DNA from: W0P28-013 sp051870755
GTDB taxonomy: Bacteria > Bacteroidota > Bacteroidia > Bacteroidales > Paludibacteraceae
Direction of reading: 5' to 3'
Length of the DNA: 64,000 nt
Assembly (NCBI GenBank): GCA_051870755.1
Contig: JBJECE010000028.1
Location: 186,001-250,000 of the forward strand
The translations under genes and the position numbers were made by a program. The notes below the pieces were generated by a model. That model had not been told where the DNA came from, ran no database searches, and saw only the letters and a list, made by a program, of their open reading frames with translations. Of this stretch, positions 26,378 through 34,014 are shown piece by piece. Numbering within the stretch: position 1 is the stretch's first letter; the number at the start of each line of letters is the position of its first letter.

Positions 26378-27196
26378 ATGATTGTTTTCCCGAATGCCAA
26401 AATCAACTTGGGTTTGAATGTGGTGGGCTGTCGTCCCGATGGCTATCACGACATCGAAACGGTGTTTTATCCCATTAATGTGTGCGATGCGTTGGAGGTT
26501 GTGCCGGCGGCCGATACCTCGTTCGAGGTGGTGGGGCAACCCATTGCCGGTTCGACGGAGAGTAATTTGGTGATGCGTGCATATCGGCTGTTGCAGCGCG
26601 ATTTCCGATTGCCCGATGTGCAAATTACGTTGCTGAAAAAGATACCGATGGGCGCCGGTTTGGGCGGAGGTTCGAGCGATGCGGCTTTCATGCTGAAATT
26701 GCTCAACACGCAATTTGCGCTTGGCGTGAGCGACGAACGTTTGGAAGCCTATGCAGCTACGTTGGGTGCCGATTGTGCGTTTTTCGTGCGTAATGTGCCG
26801 GCGTTTGCCGAAGGCATTGGCGACCGATTGACACCACTATCGTTGTCGTTGTCGTCGTGGAAAATACTGTTGCTGAAACCCGCCGTGCATGTTTCTACGG
26901 CCGAAGCCTACGCCGAAGTGCCGTGCCGGCGGTGGACACACCCGCTTGCCGATGTGATACAACGGCCGGTGAACGAGTGGAACGGTTTGCTGTTCAACGA
27001 TTTTGAGCGTAGTGTTTTTGCCCGTCATCCGGAATTGGCACTTATTAAACAGCGTTTGTACGAGTGTGGCGCCGTGTATGCTTCCATGTCGGGGAGCGGC
27101 TCGACTATTTACGGCTTGTTTGCGCCCGATTTCGACGAGGCTGCATTCGCGCGACTGACTTTTCCCGAACAGACATTGAGGTTGGTGGTAAAATGA
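26378..27196 (+). CDS. ispE: 4-diphosphocytidyl-2-C-methyl-D-erythritol kinase IspE
   Basis: 272 residues. The N-terminus MIVFPNAKINLGLNVVGCRPDGYHDIETVFYPI is characteristic. The GHMP ATP-binding loop is KKIPMGAGLGGGSSDAAFML at about residues 88-107, with catalytic Lys/Asp motifs; the C-terminal GHMP motif is YASMSGSGSTIYGLF. It phosphorylates CDP-ME in the MEP isoprenoid pathway. The dxs gene of the same pathway lies about 34 kb away on the other strand. Confidence 0.95.
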   Translation: MIVFPNAKINLGLNVVGCRPDGYHDIETVFYPINVCDALEVVPAADTSFEVVGQPIAGSTESNLVMRAYRLLQRDFRLPDVQITLLKKIPMGAGLGGGSSDAAFMLKLLNTQFALGVSDERLEAYAATLGADCAFFVRNVPAFAEGIGDRLTPLSLSLSSWKILLLKPAVHVSTAEAYAEVPCRRWTHPLADVIQRPVNEWNGLLFNDFERSVFARHPELALIKQRLYECGAVYASMSGSGSTIYGLFAPDFDEAAFARLTFPEQTLRLVVK

Positions 27197-27205
27197 TGTA
27201 GAAAA

Positions 27206-27240
27206 CCTCCCAAACCCGGCGGGCGTTGGGGCATTTTTTT
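27206..27240 (+). terminator. Possible terminator after ispE
   Basis: CCCAAACCCG and GGGCGTTGGG can pair with mismatches, followed by a run of seven T. Pairing is imperfect. Confidence 0.4.
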
Positions 27241-27252
27241 GCACTCTTCCGC

Positions 27253-27395
27253 TTTGCACTATATTTTAACCCATTGTCGCTGTGCGACATTTCCCTTGAA
27301 AAGGGCAAATCTTCGCACTGAAGCTACTTTTGCGCAAAGAAAAAAAGCAATGTCCCCTTTCCCAAGGGGACGAGGAGCGAAGCGACGGGTGGGGT
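27253..27395. repeat. Direct repeat, left copy, flanking the GLUG gene
   Basis: This segment matches 31380-31518 over about 140 bp: TTTGCACTA...TTTTAACCC, then a CCCTT-AAGGG hairpin, an AAGCT...GCGC..AAGAAAAAA core, and GCAATGTCCCCTT followed by AAGGGGACGAGGAGC, AAGCGACGGGTGGGG. The last part is nearly identical between copies. Each copy holds two short hairpins (CCCTT/AAGGG and GTCCCCTT/AAGGGGAC). Remaining intergenic sequence up to the promoter holds nothing else I can name. Confidence 0.75.
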
Positions 27396-27455
27396 TCAAA
27401 CGTAAACTGCGCAAACAACAACCTTAAACTTTGACACTATTTTGCACTCTTTCGC

Positions 27456-27486
27456 TTTGCATTTTGCACTATTTTTACTACCTTTG
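27456..27486 (+). promoter_or_regulatory. Promoter of the GLUG surface-protein gene
   Basis: Perfect TTTG (27456-27459), 19-bp spacer, TACCTTTG (27479-27486), about 35 bp before the ATG. A host-type promoter in front of a gene with foreign-looking body. Confidence 0.75.
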
Positions 27487-27520
27487 CAGCGGATTTTATT
27501 AAAAATTAAATTTTTATAAT

Positions 27521-30500
27521 ATGAATAAGTATTTTACACAATTCAGATGGCTCGCTGCGACGCTAATGCTCGTGGCGGCTATGGTGATGCCCTCCACAGC
27601 GTGGGCTGACGACGTGACGTTTACGGTAACAGAAGGTACTGCCGGATTTGACGGTGAAAGTTTTGACAAACTCATTGACGGTAAATACACATCAGATGAT
27701 GGCACTAAATGGTGCTTGACATTCCCGTCAGAGGGTGCCTACATCATTTTCAGTGCGTCAGAGGCTATACAGGTTACCGGGTATAGCATTGTCACGGGCA
27801 ATGACAATGCCAGCAATTCAGGCAGAAACCCCAAAAGCTGGAAATTTTACGGATGCAACGACGCATCAGCAGGAAGGGAATCGCAGAGTTGGGTGTTGAT
27901 TGACCAAAAGGATGACGACACCGTTTTGCAAGATGTAAATTACCAAAAGTACGATTTCACATCATTATCCAATCCATCTTGGGTAAAGTACCAGTACTTC
28001 AAGCTGGAAATCACAGCAACACAAGGTTCAAATGTCATGCAGATGAGCGAATTTATCCTGGATTACAGTACCTGTGAACATCAATGGGAAAAAACAGGTG
28101 AAACCATTGATCCTACCTGTACCGAGGGTGGTTATAATGTCGAAAAATGCTCATTATGCCAAGCGACGAGAAATGTTGCGAATGGTACGTCTGCAAAGGG
28201 ACATGAATGGGTAAGCGGTGATACTGTTGCTCCGACTTGTACAGAGCATGGCTACACTCCTCAGACTTGTTCCGGCTGCGGCGCTAAGCAGGAAACAGAC
28301 ATAAAAGATGCTTTGGGGCATGATTTTGTTAATGACGGACCTTGCAGCCGCTGCGGTATTATGAATACAGTGCCGTCCAAGCCGGCTGGTGAAGGAACTG
28401 AAATTAGTCCTTATAAAATCAGCACAGTGGGCGAGCTTTACTGGTTTGCAGGACTTGTAAATGGTGATGAAAGTGTATGTACCGGTGGAGTAACACAGAA
28501 TAAATCGGCGAATGCAGTTCTCACGGCTGATATAATCGTAAACAGAGATTTGCTTACTTCTCTGAAGTATGACTCTGATAACAATGTAACAAACGGATCA
28601 GACTTTACGAGCTGGACTTCTATCGGATGGGCTCGCTGGGTTGGAAACGTCTTTGTGGAAAATCCATACACCGGCACATTTGATGGGCAGGGACATACAG
28701 TAAGCGGCTTGTATTTCAATGATACAAATGAAGACTATGTCGGTTTGTTCGGATATGTAGGAAGCGGCGGCAGTGTTTCCAATGTTGGCATTGTGGATTC
28801 CTACTTTAACGGCAAGCAGTGTGTCGGCGGCGTGTGCGGAGAGAATCAAGGCACCATCACAAACTGCTATAATACAGGCACAGTCACTGGAACAGGCGAT
28901 TATGTCGGTGGCGTGTGCGGAAGAAATATAGGCACCATCACAAGCTGCTATAATACAGGCACAGTCACTGGAACAGGCTATTGTGTCGGTGGCGTGTGCG
29001 GAGATAATTATTCTGAAAATAATGGAACGGCAACAATCACAAACTGCTATAACATAGGCAAAGTCAGCGGTAGTAGTAGTGTCGGCGGCGTGTGCGGAAG
29101 AATTGATGGCACCATCACAAACTGCTATAACACTGGTGCAGTCAGTGCTTCTGGCAACAATCCTAAAGTCGGCGGCGTGTGCGGATATTTATGGTCGGGA
29201 AATATAATTAACTGCTATTATGACAAAGATAAATGCAATGTAAAAGGAATGACGAATGACAGCGGAACAATTGACGTAACAGGTCAGGCCGAGGGCAAAA
29301 CCACAGAACAGTTTGCAGGAGGCGAGGTGGCTTATCTGCTTGCGCAAGGCTGTACGATAAACGAAATTTCATACTCCGGCTCCGTATGGGGACAAACCAT
29401 AGGCACTGACAATTATCCTGTGCTTGGTGGAGCTAAGGTTTACGAAAATACACCATCTTGTTCTTCGGAGAGTGGGGAAAAGGCTTACAGCAATATACAA
29501 TATAGCGAAAGTCCTGAGCATAATTACATCAACGGAATATGCACCGTGTGTGGCGCATATCAGCCGGCTACACAGAACGCAAGCGGCGTTTATGAAATCG
29601 GCAACGCCGGTCAGCTCTACTGGTTTGCAGGGCTTGTAAACGGTGATGCAAGCGTGTGTGATTATGACGAGGACACTAACCCAAATGGAATACAGCAGAA
29701 CACATCAGCAAACGCGATTCTCACGGCGGATATTGTCGTGAACCGTGGTCTTGAAGAAGGTAAAACTATGTTAGAGTCATTGCAGTATGATGAATCCGGC
29801 GATGTGACAAACGGCACGGAGTTCAGAATCTGGACACCAATCGGAAACTTTTCCAACATATACACGGGCACATTCGACGGAAAAGGATACAAAATAAGCG
29901 GATTGTATTTCAATAATACGAGTGAAAACAATGTCGGTTTGTTCGGATATGTACAAAACAGCACAATAAAGAATGTAGGTATTGTTGATTCCTATTTTAA
30001 GGGACACTATTATGTCGGTGGCGTGTGCGGATATAATGTTGCTGATTCGGAGGCTGGAACAGTGACAGCCACCATCACTAACTGCTATAACACAGGCTCA
30101 GTCAGCGGAAATATGTGTATCGGCGGCGTGTGTGGCCGGAATAATTCTGGAACCATCACGAATTGTTATAACACAGGCTTAGTCAGCGGAAGTTATAATG
30201 TCGGTGGCGTGTGCGGATATAATGATACAGGAAGTATCACTAATTGCAACAACACAGGCTCGGTCAGCGGTAATGCTATTAGAGGCGGCGTGTGCGGATA
30301 TAATTCTGGAACCATCACAAAGTGCTATAACACAGGTTCAGTCAGCGGAACAGGAGCAAATTCTCAAGTTGGCGGTGTGTGCGGATATAATGAAACAGGA
30401 AGTATCACTAACTGCTATAACACAGGCTCATTCAGCTCAGATAAAGGTGCTGTCGGTGGCGTGTGCGGATCTAATGAGAGAGGAACCATCACTAACTGCT

Positions 30501-31228
30501 ATAACAGAGGTGAAGTCACTGGAACCGAAAATGTCGGCGGCGTGTGCGGACAGAATTTGAATGGTTCAATCATAAACTGCTATTACCTTGCAGCAATATC
30601 AACCGAGGATGGTGGCAAGACCACAGACGAGTTCAAGAGCGGCGAGGTGGCTTATCTCTTACAAGGCTCGCAGGAAGAAGCTGTCTGGGGACAAACACTC
30701 TCCGGTACAGGCAAGCAGGATTACCCTGTGCTTGGCGGTATTCCGGTCTATTACAGAAACGAAGCTTATACCAATATTGGCATCCTGACAGAAGGTACTC
30801 AAAAAATTACCGCATCGAGCAGCCCGCTTATATGGTACGAGTTTACGCCCACCGCAACCGGAACGTATCAGTTTAGTAGTACGATGACAGCAGGCAATCT
30901 GTATGTTAATACGACAATGACTGCAGATGATTATAAGGAAATTACAAACTCGCTTAACTATGAGTTGACCGCAGGAACCACCTATTATGTGGCGGTAAGT
31001 GCTGAACCTGGTAGTTACGATTTGACGATTACAAGGCTTGGTACAACGACCGCGCTCGATGCCGTTGCATCACCGCAAATCTATGCCGTCGATGGTCGCA
31101 TCGTATGCGCAGGCGAGTGCTGCATCTACGATTTGCTCGGCCGCGACGTAACGCGCTTGAACGGTTCGTTGCATGGCGTGTATGTGGTTAAAGTTGGCGA
31201 GGCTGCCGTTAAGGTAGTTGTAAAGTAA
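27521..31228 (+). CDS. GLUG-repeat secreted surface protein with T9SS-like C-terminal tail
   Basis: 1235 residues. Signal peptide to about residue 29 (MLVAAMVMPSTAWA). Residues ~30-185 resemble a discoidin/F5-8C-like beta sandwich. Residues ~187-290 hold two Cys-pair modules (HxW..., PTCTEGGY..CSLC, PTCTEHGY..CSGCG, CSRCG). Two copies of a module starting YWFAGLVNGD follow (about residues 306-430 and 700-830), each leading into GLUG arrays of 5 and 7 units with the pattern GGVCG...ITNCYNTG. The last ~60 residues, with IYDLLGRDVTRL and GVYVVKVG, look like a T9SS sorting tail. Likely an adhesin-like surface protein; ligand unknown. Body Arg codons are mostly AGA/AGG, the tail uses CGC. Confidence 0.82.
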   Translation: MNKYFTQFRWLAATLMLVAAMVMPSTAWADDVTFTVTEGTAGFDGESFDKLIDGKYTSDDGTKWCLTFPSEGAYIIFSASEAIQVTGYSIVTGNDNASNSGRNPKSWKFYGCNDASAGRESQSWVLIDQKDDDTVLQDVNYQKYDFTSLSNPSWVKYQYFKLEITATQGSNVMQMSEFILDYSTCEHQWEKTGETIDPTCTEGGYNVEKCSLCQATRNVANGTSAKGHEWVSGDTVAPTCTEHGYTPQTCSGCGAKQETDIKDALGHDFVNDGPCSRCGIMNTVPSKPAGEGTEISPYKISTVGELYWFAGLVNGDESVCTGGVTQNKSANAVLTADIIVNRDLLTSLKYDSDNNVTNGSDFTSWTSIGWARWVGNVFVENPYTGTFDGQGHTVSGLYFNDTNEDYVGLFGYVGSGGSVSNVGIVDSYFNGKQCVGGVCGENQGTITNCYNTGTVTGTGDYVGGVCGRNIGTITSCYNTGTVTGTGYCVGGVCGDNYSENNGTATITNCYNIGKVSGSSSVGGVCGRIDGTITNCYNTGAVSASGNNPKVGGVCGYLWSGNIINCYYDKDKCNVKGMTNDSGTIDVTGQAEGKTTEQFAGGEVAYLLAQGCTINEISYSGSVWGQTIGTDNYPVLGGAKVYENTPSCSSESGEKAYSNIQYSESPEHNYINGICTVCGAYQPATQNASGVYEIGNAGQLYWFAGLVNGDASVCDYDEDTNPNGIQQNTSANAILTADIVVNRGLEEGKTMLESLQYDESGDVTNGTEFRIWTPIGNFSNIYTGTFDGKGYKISGLYFNNTSENNVGLFGYVQNSTIKNVGIVDSYFKGHYYVGGVCGYNVADSEAGTVTATITNCYNTGSVSGNMCIGGVCGRNNSGTITNCYNTGLVSGSYNVGGVCGYNDTGSITNCNNTGSVSGNAIRGGVCGYNSGTITKCYNTGSVSGTGANSQVGGVCGYNETGSITNCYNTGSFSSDKGAVGGVCGSNERGTITNCYNRGEVTGTENVGGVCGQNLNGSIINCYYLAAISTEDGGKTTDEFKSGEVAYLLQGSQEEAVWGQTLSGTGKQDYPVLGGIPVYYRNEAYTNIGILTEGTQKITASSSPLIWYEFTPTATGTYQFSSTMTAGNLYVNTTMTADDYKEITNSLNYELTAGTTYYVAVSAEPGSYDLTITRLGTTTALDAVASPQIYAVDGRIVCAGECCIYDLLGRDVTRLNGSLHGVYVVKVGEAAVKVVVK
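28819..29250 (+). repeat. First GLUG array, five units
   Basis: Five in-frame units of about 27-32 codons, each with Val-Gly-Gly-Val-Cys-Gly and a later Cys in a T-N-C-Y-N-type motif. The fifth unit is degenerate (INCYYDKDKC). Confidence 0.8.
30010..30600 (+). repeat. Second GLUG array, seven units
   Basis: Seven units of the same type as the first array, separated from it by a second YWFAGLVNGD module. The last unit ends in INCYYLAAIS. Confidence 0.8.
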
Positions 31229-31236
31229 TGTTGTAG

Positions 31237-31315
31237 GGACGCACTGCGTGCGTCCGGAACATAGAACATAGATTTTAGAACATAGACAGTAGGGGCGAAA
31301 AATTTTTCGCCCCTA
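31237..31315. repeat. Two short palindromes after the GLUG gene
   Basis: GGACGCACTGCGTGCGTCC (31237-31255) and a 26-base palindrome at 31290-31315 built on AGGGGCGAAAAA and its complement. Either could act as a terminator; similar short palindromes are often scattered in Bacteroidota intergenic DNA. Confidence 0.6.
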
Positions 31316-31379
31316 TGTTTTTGTGTTTACTCCTACGTTTTTAAACTTTGGTACTTTTTTGTACTCATCTGTTTTTCAC

Positions 31380-31518
31380 TTTGCACTATTTTAACCCTAC
31401 CCGGCTATCGCCGTACTCCCCTTAAAAAGGGGAGACTACGCGATAAAGCTGTTTTAGCGCGAAGAAAAAAGCAATGTCCCCTTCCCAAGGGGACGAGGAG
31501 CAAAGCGACGGGTGGGGT
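31380..31518. repeat. Direct repeat, right copy, flanking the GLUG gene
   Basis: Right partner of 27253-27395 in the same orientation. It keeps TTGCACTATTTTAACCC, a longer CTCCCCTT/AAGGGGAG hairpin, and the near-identical GCAATGTCCCCTTCCC..GGGGACGAGGAGC block. It ends about 40 bp before the flavodiiron gene's stop codon. Confidence 0.75.
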
Positions 31519-31558
31519 GCAAAAAGGGGACGAGCAAAACGAAGTGTTTCTGGCGGGG

Positions 31559-32716
31559 TTAGGCCAATAGGGCGTCGGCTAATGCTTCCATCTGTTGTAA
31601 GTCGCTCGTTTTCAGACGGCTGCGTATGGTTACAATAGGTTCTGCCATGGTGATGTCGCGCATGGTTTGCAGCATCTCACACATGACACGTCCGGCGCAT
31701 GGTGCCCACGACCCGTTTTCGATGATGCCGACTCGCCGTTTTTGGTAGTTCTTGCTTTGCAGACGATGCAAAAAATCGTGCATCGGAGTGAATAGGCCGC
31801 CATCGTACGATGCTGCGGCCAGCACTAATGTGCTGTAGCGGAATGCGTCCTCGACGGCTTCGGCCATGTCGCATCGGCATAGGTCGGTGATGGCAACTTT
31901 TTTGGCACCTTTGGCGCGCAGCAAATCGGCCATGCGGTTGGCAGCCGTGGCGGTGCCGCCGTGTATCGAGGCATAGGCGACGAATACGCCTTCGGTTTCG
32001 GCATCGTAGCGGCTCCAAATGTCGTATAGGTTGAGGTAATAACTCAAATTATCGGTCAATATCGGTCCGTGCAGCGGGCAGATGGTTGCGACCTCAAGCG
32101 CTCCGAGTTTTTTGAGCAGATTTTGTACCTGTACACCGTATTTGCCGCAGATGTTGAAGTAGTAGCGACGTGCTTCGCAAGCCCAATCCTCGTCGTATGC
32201 CAGGGCGCCGAATTTGCCGAATGCGTCGGCCGAAAAGAGCGTGCGCGTGTGCTGCTCGTACGATACGATGACTTCCGGCCAATGTACCATGGCTGCTCCG
32301 AAAAATTGCAGCGTGTGTGTGCCCAGCGACAGCGTGTCGCCTTCTTTGACGATGTGTATGCGGCTCGAGAAATCGGTGTCTTCAAAAAATTGTGGCAACA
32401 TTTTGTACGCTGCTGCCGACGTTACCAGCGTGATGTGCGGATATGCGGCCAAAACTTCGGCGATAATGCCCGAATGGTCGGGTTCCAAATGGTGAATAAC
32501 CAGATAGTCGGGAGTGCGGCTGCCGAGTGTTTGGCGTAAATGTTCCCACCATTCGCACTTTTTGCGGTGGTCGGCCGTGTCCATTATGGCGACTTTTTCG
32601 TCGGTGATGAGATAGGAATTATACGAAATACCGTTCGGTATAATGTACTGACTTTCAAAGAGATCTAAATCGGTGTCGTCCACGCCGATGTAGTGGATGT
32701 TGGTTGGTAGTGCCAT
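31559..32716 (-). CDS. flavodiiron protein (A-type flavoprotein, O2/NO reductase)
   Basis: 385 residues from the ATG at 32716 (MALPTNIHYIGVDD). The N-terminal metallo-beta-lactamase-like domain holds all diiron ligands: HHLEPDHSG (H-x-E-x-D-H), VHWPEV, SADAFGKFG and CPLHGP. The C-terminal flavodoxin domain starts at about residue 240 (VFVAYASIHGGTATAANRMADLL, FMN phosphate loop) and includes SYDGGLFTPM and GSWAPCAG. In the family it reduces O2 to water, or NO to N2O, in anaerobes, fed by rubredoxin; a rubredoxin gene lies divergently next door. No fused rubredoxin domain. Confidence 0.93.
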   Translation of the reverse strand: MALPTNIHYIGVDDTDLDLFESQYIIPNGISYNSYLITDEKVAIMDTADHRKKCEWWEHLRQTLGSRTPDYLVIHHLEPDHSGIIAEVLAAYPHITLVTSAAAYKMLPQFFEDTDFSSRIHIVKEGDTLSLGTHTLQFFGAAMVHWPEVIVSYEQHTRTLFSADAFGKFGALAYDEDWACEARRYYFNICGKYGVQVQNLLKKLGALEVATICPLHGPILTDNLSYYLNLYDIWSRYDAETEGVFVAYASIHGGTATAANRMADLLRAKGAKKVAITDLCRCDMAEAVEDAFRYSTLVLAAASYDGGLFTPMHDFLHRLQSKNYQKRRVGIIENGSWAPCAGRVMCEMLQTMRDITMAEPIVTIRSRLKTSDLQQMEALADALLA

Positions 32717-32746
32717 AGTCAATAATGGGGTTTTAATTTTGGTTGG

Positions 32747-32754
32747 CAAAATTA
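32747..32754 (-). promoter_or_regulatory. -7 element of the flavodiiron gene
   Basis: Minus-strand TAATTTTG, 31 bp before the ATG at 32716. Confidence 0.55.
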
Positions 32755-32798
32755 CAAAAAAATAGGGTGATAACGAAACGAAAATGAATTTTTTTTAT

Positions 32799-32806
32799 TA
32801 CCTTTG
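32799..32806 (+). promoter_or_regulatory. -7 element of the rubredoxin gene
   Basis: TACCTTTG on the plus strand, about 100 bp before the rubredoxin ATG, leaving a leader in which I see no further structure. Its -33 element is not clear. Confidence 0.5.
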
Positions 32807-32909
32807 GCACACGATTTGTACATTTATCAGATAGAACGGTATGTGGCTCGCCGTTGCGTGCATTTGTCGGAGCCTAATTGTTTCATTTTCAAAAAAATAA
32901 CTAATAGCA

Positions 32910-33074
32910 ATGGAAAAATTTATTTGTAACACTTGCGGTTATGTGTACGACCCCGCTGTGGGCGATCCTGATGCGGGCATCGCGCCCGGTACGCCGTTCG
33001 AGAGCCTGCCCGACGATTGGGTATGCCCGTTGTGCGGTGTGGGTAAAGACGATTTCGAACCTTATCAAGAGTAG
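32910..33074 (+). CDS. rubredoxin
   Basis: 54 residues, the classic size. It has two Cys pairs: FICNTCGYVYD at the N-terminus and WVCPLCGVGKDDFEP near the C-terminus, binding one iron. Also conserved are DPDAGIAPGTPFESLPDDW. It carries single electrons in the cytosol and is the natural donor of flavodiiron proteins; the divergent neighbour encodes one. Very short, so easily missed. Confidence 0.95.
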   Translation: MEKFICNTCGYVYDPAVGDPDAGIAPGTPFESLPDDWVCPLCGVGKDDFEPYQE

Positions 33075-33079
33075 AAATG

Positions 33080-33115
33080 CGGCAGCCGACTTTTGGGGAG
33101 TCGGCTGCTTCGTTT
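33080..33115 (+). terminator. Terminator-like hairpin between rubredoxin and atpG
   Basis: GCAGCCGAC and GTCGGCTGC (33082-33090 / 33100-33108) form a perfect stem; the T-run after it is broken. Confidence 0.6.
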
Positions 33116-33145
33116 TGGGGTTTGTCGGTGGCGTTTGTCGCGAGG

Positions 33146-34000
33146 TTATTGCTGCGCCCCTCCGATGATGTCCAGCAATTCGTTGGTGATGGCTTGCTGG
33201 CGGCTTTTGTTGTATTGTATAGTCAGTTGTTGCAGCAAGTCGTTGGCGTTGTCGGTGGCCACTTGCATGGCTATGGTTCGGGCGGCTTGTTCGGCGGCAT
33301 ACGAGTCGAGCAGTAGGGCATACATCTTCAGACGCAGCACTTTGGGCAGCAATTCGTCGAGTAGGGCGGTTTTGCTCGGTTCGACAATGTAATCGGTGCT
33401 GTCGGTATCGTTGCCGGTTTCCAGCGCGATGGGTAAAAAATCGGTGTGCAGCACTTGTTGTGTCGAGGTGCTTTTGCTGTGTTGGTAAATCAGTTCCACT
33501 TTATCGACTTTTTTCTCGACAAAAAGTGTCATTAAGCGGTCGGCTAATTCGGCGGCTTCGGCGTATTGCGGATTGTCGATGTAATGCCCGAGGTTTTCGA
33601 CGTTCAGTCCGCGTTTGCGGCAGGCGTCGTACACTTTGCGTCCGATGGGCAAAATCGTCAGTTGCACGTGGTCGTGTGTAGCGTATTGTTCCAACGTTTT
33701 GTCCAACTCGCGGATGATGTTGGCGTTGAACGCGCCGCACAGGCTCGAGTTCGACGATACGACGACGATGACGACACGTTCAGGGGCGCGCTGTTCGGCG
33801 AATGGCGATGTAAAATTGGTTTCCGTCGAAAGAAAATTGCGCAACATCGTTTCCAATTTGTGCTGGTAGGGCAGAAACGTTTCGCTGTTTTTTTGCGCCT
33901 TGTGCAGTTTGGCCGATGCCACCATTTTCATCGCCGAGGTGATTTTCATCGTGGACGATACCGAGGCGATGCGCGTTTTTATTTCTTTCTGCGAACTCAT
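33146..34000 (-). CDS. atpG: F1Fo ATP synthase subunit gamma
   Basis: 284 residues. N-terminal helix motif KEIKTRIASVSSTMKITSAMKMVASAKL and C-terminal helix QLTIQYNKSRQQAITNELLDIIGGA form the central shaft coiled coil. It turns inside the alpha3-beta3 head to couple proton flow to ATP formation. Last gene of the atp operon, 14 bp after atpA. Confidence 0.96.
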   Translation of the reverse strand: MSSQKEIKTRIASVSSTMKITSAMKMVASAKLHKAQKNSETFLPYQHKLETMLRNFLSTETNFTSPFAEQRAPERVVIVVVSSNSSLCGAFNANIIRELDKTLEQYATHDHVQLTILPIGRKVYDACRKRGLNVENLGHYIDNPQYAEAAELADRLMTLFVEKKVDKVELIYQHSKSTSTQQVLHTDFLPIALETGNDTDSTDYIVEPSKTALLDELLPKVLRLKMYALLLDSYAAEQAARTIAMQVATDNANDLLQQLTIQYNKSRQQAITNELLDIIGGAQQ

Positions 34001-34014
34001 GTGTGTGTCGTTTT

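Noticed and set aside
30198..30560. 120-codon second-frame reading through the GLUG array
   Set aside because: Repeat periodicity in a shifted frame; the main frame carries the GLUG pattern and joins signal peptide to sorting tail.
27253..31518. Insertion sequence or composite transposon around the GLUG gene
   Set aside because: No transposase or terminal inverted repeat is visible; the flanking repeats are direct and only ~140 bp.
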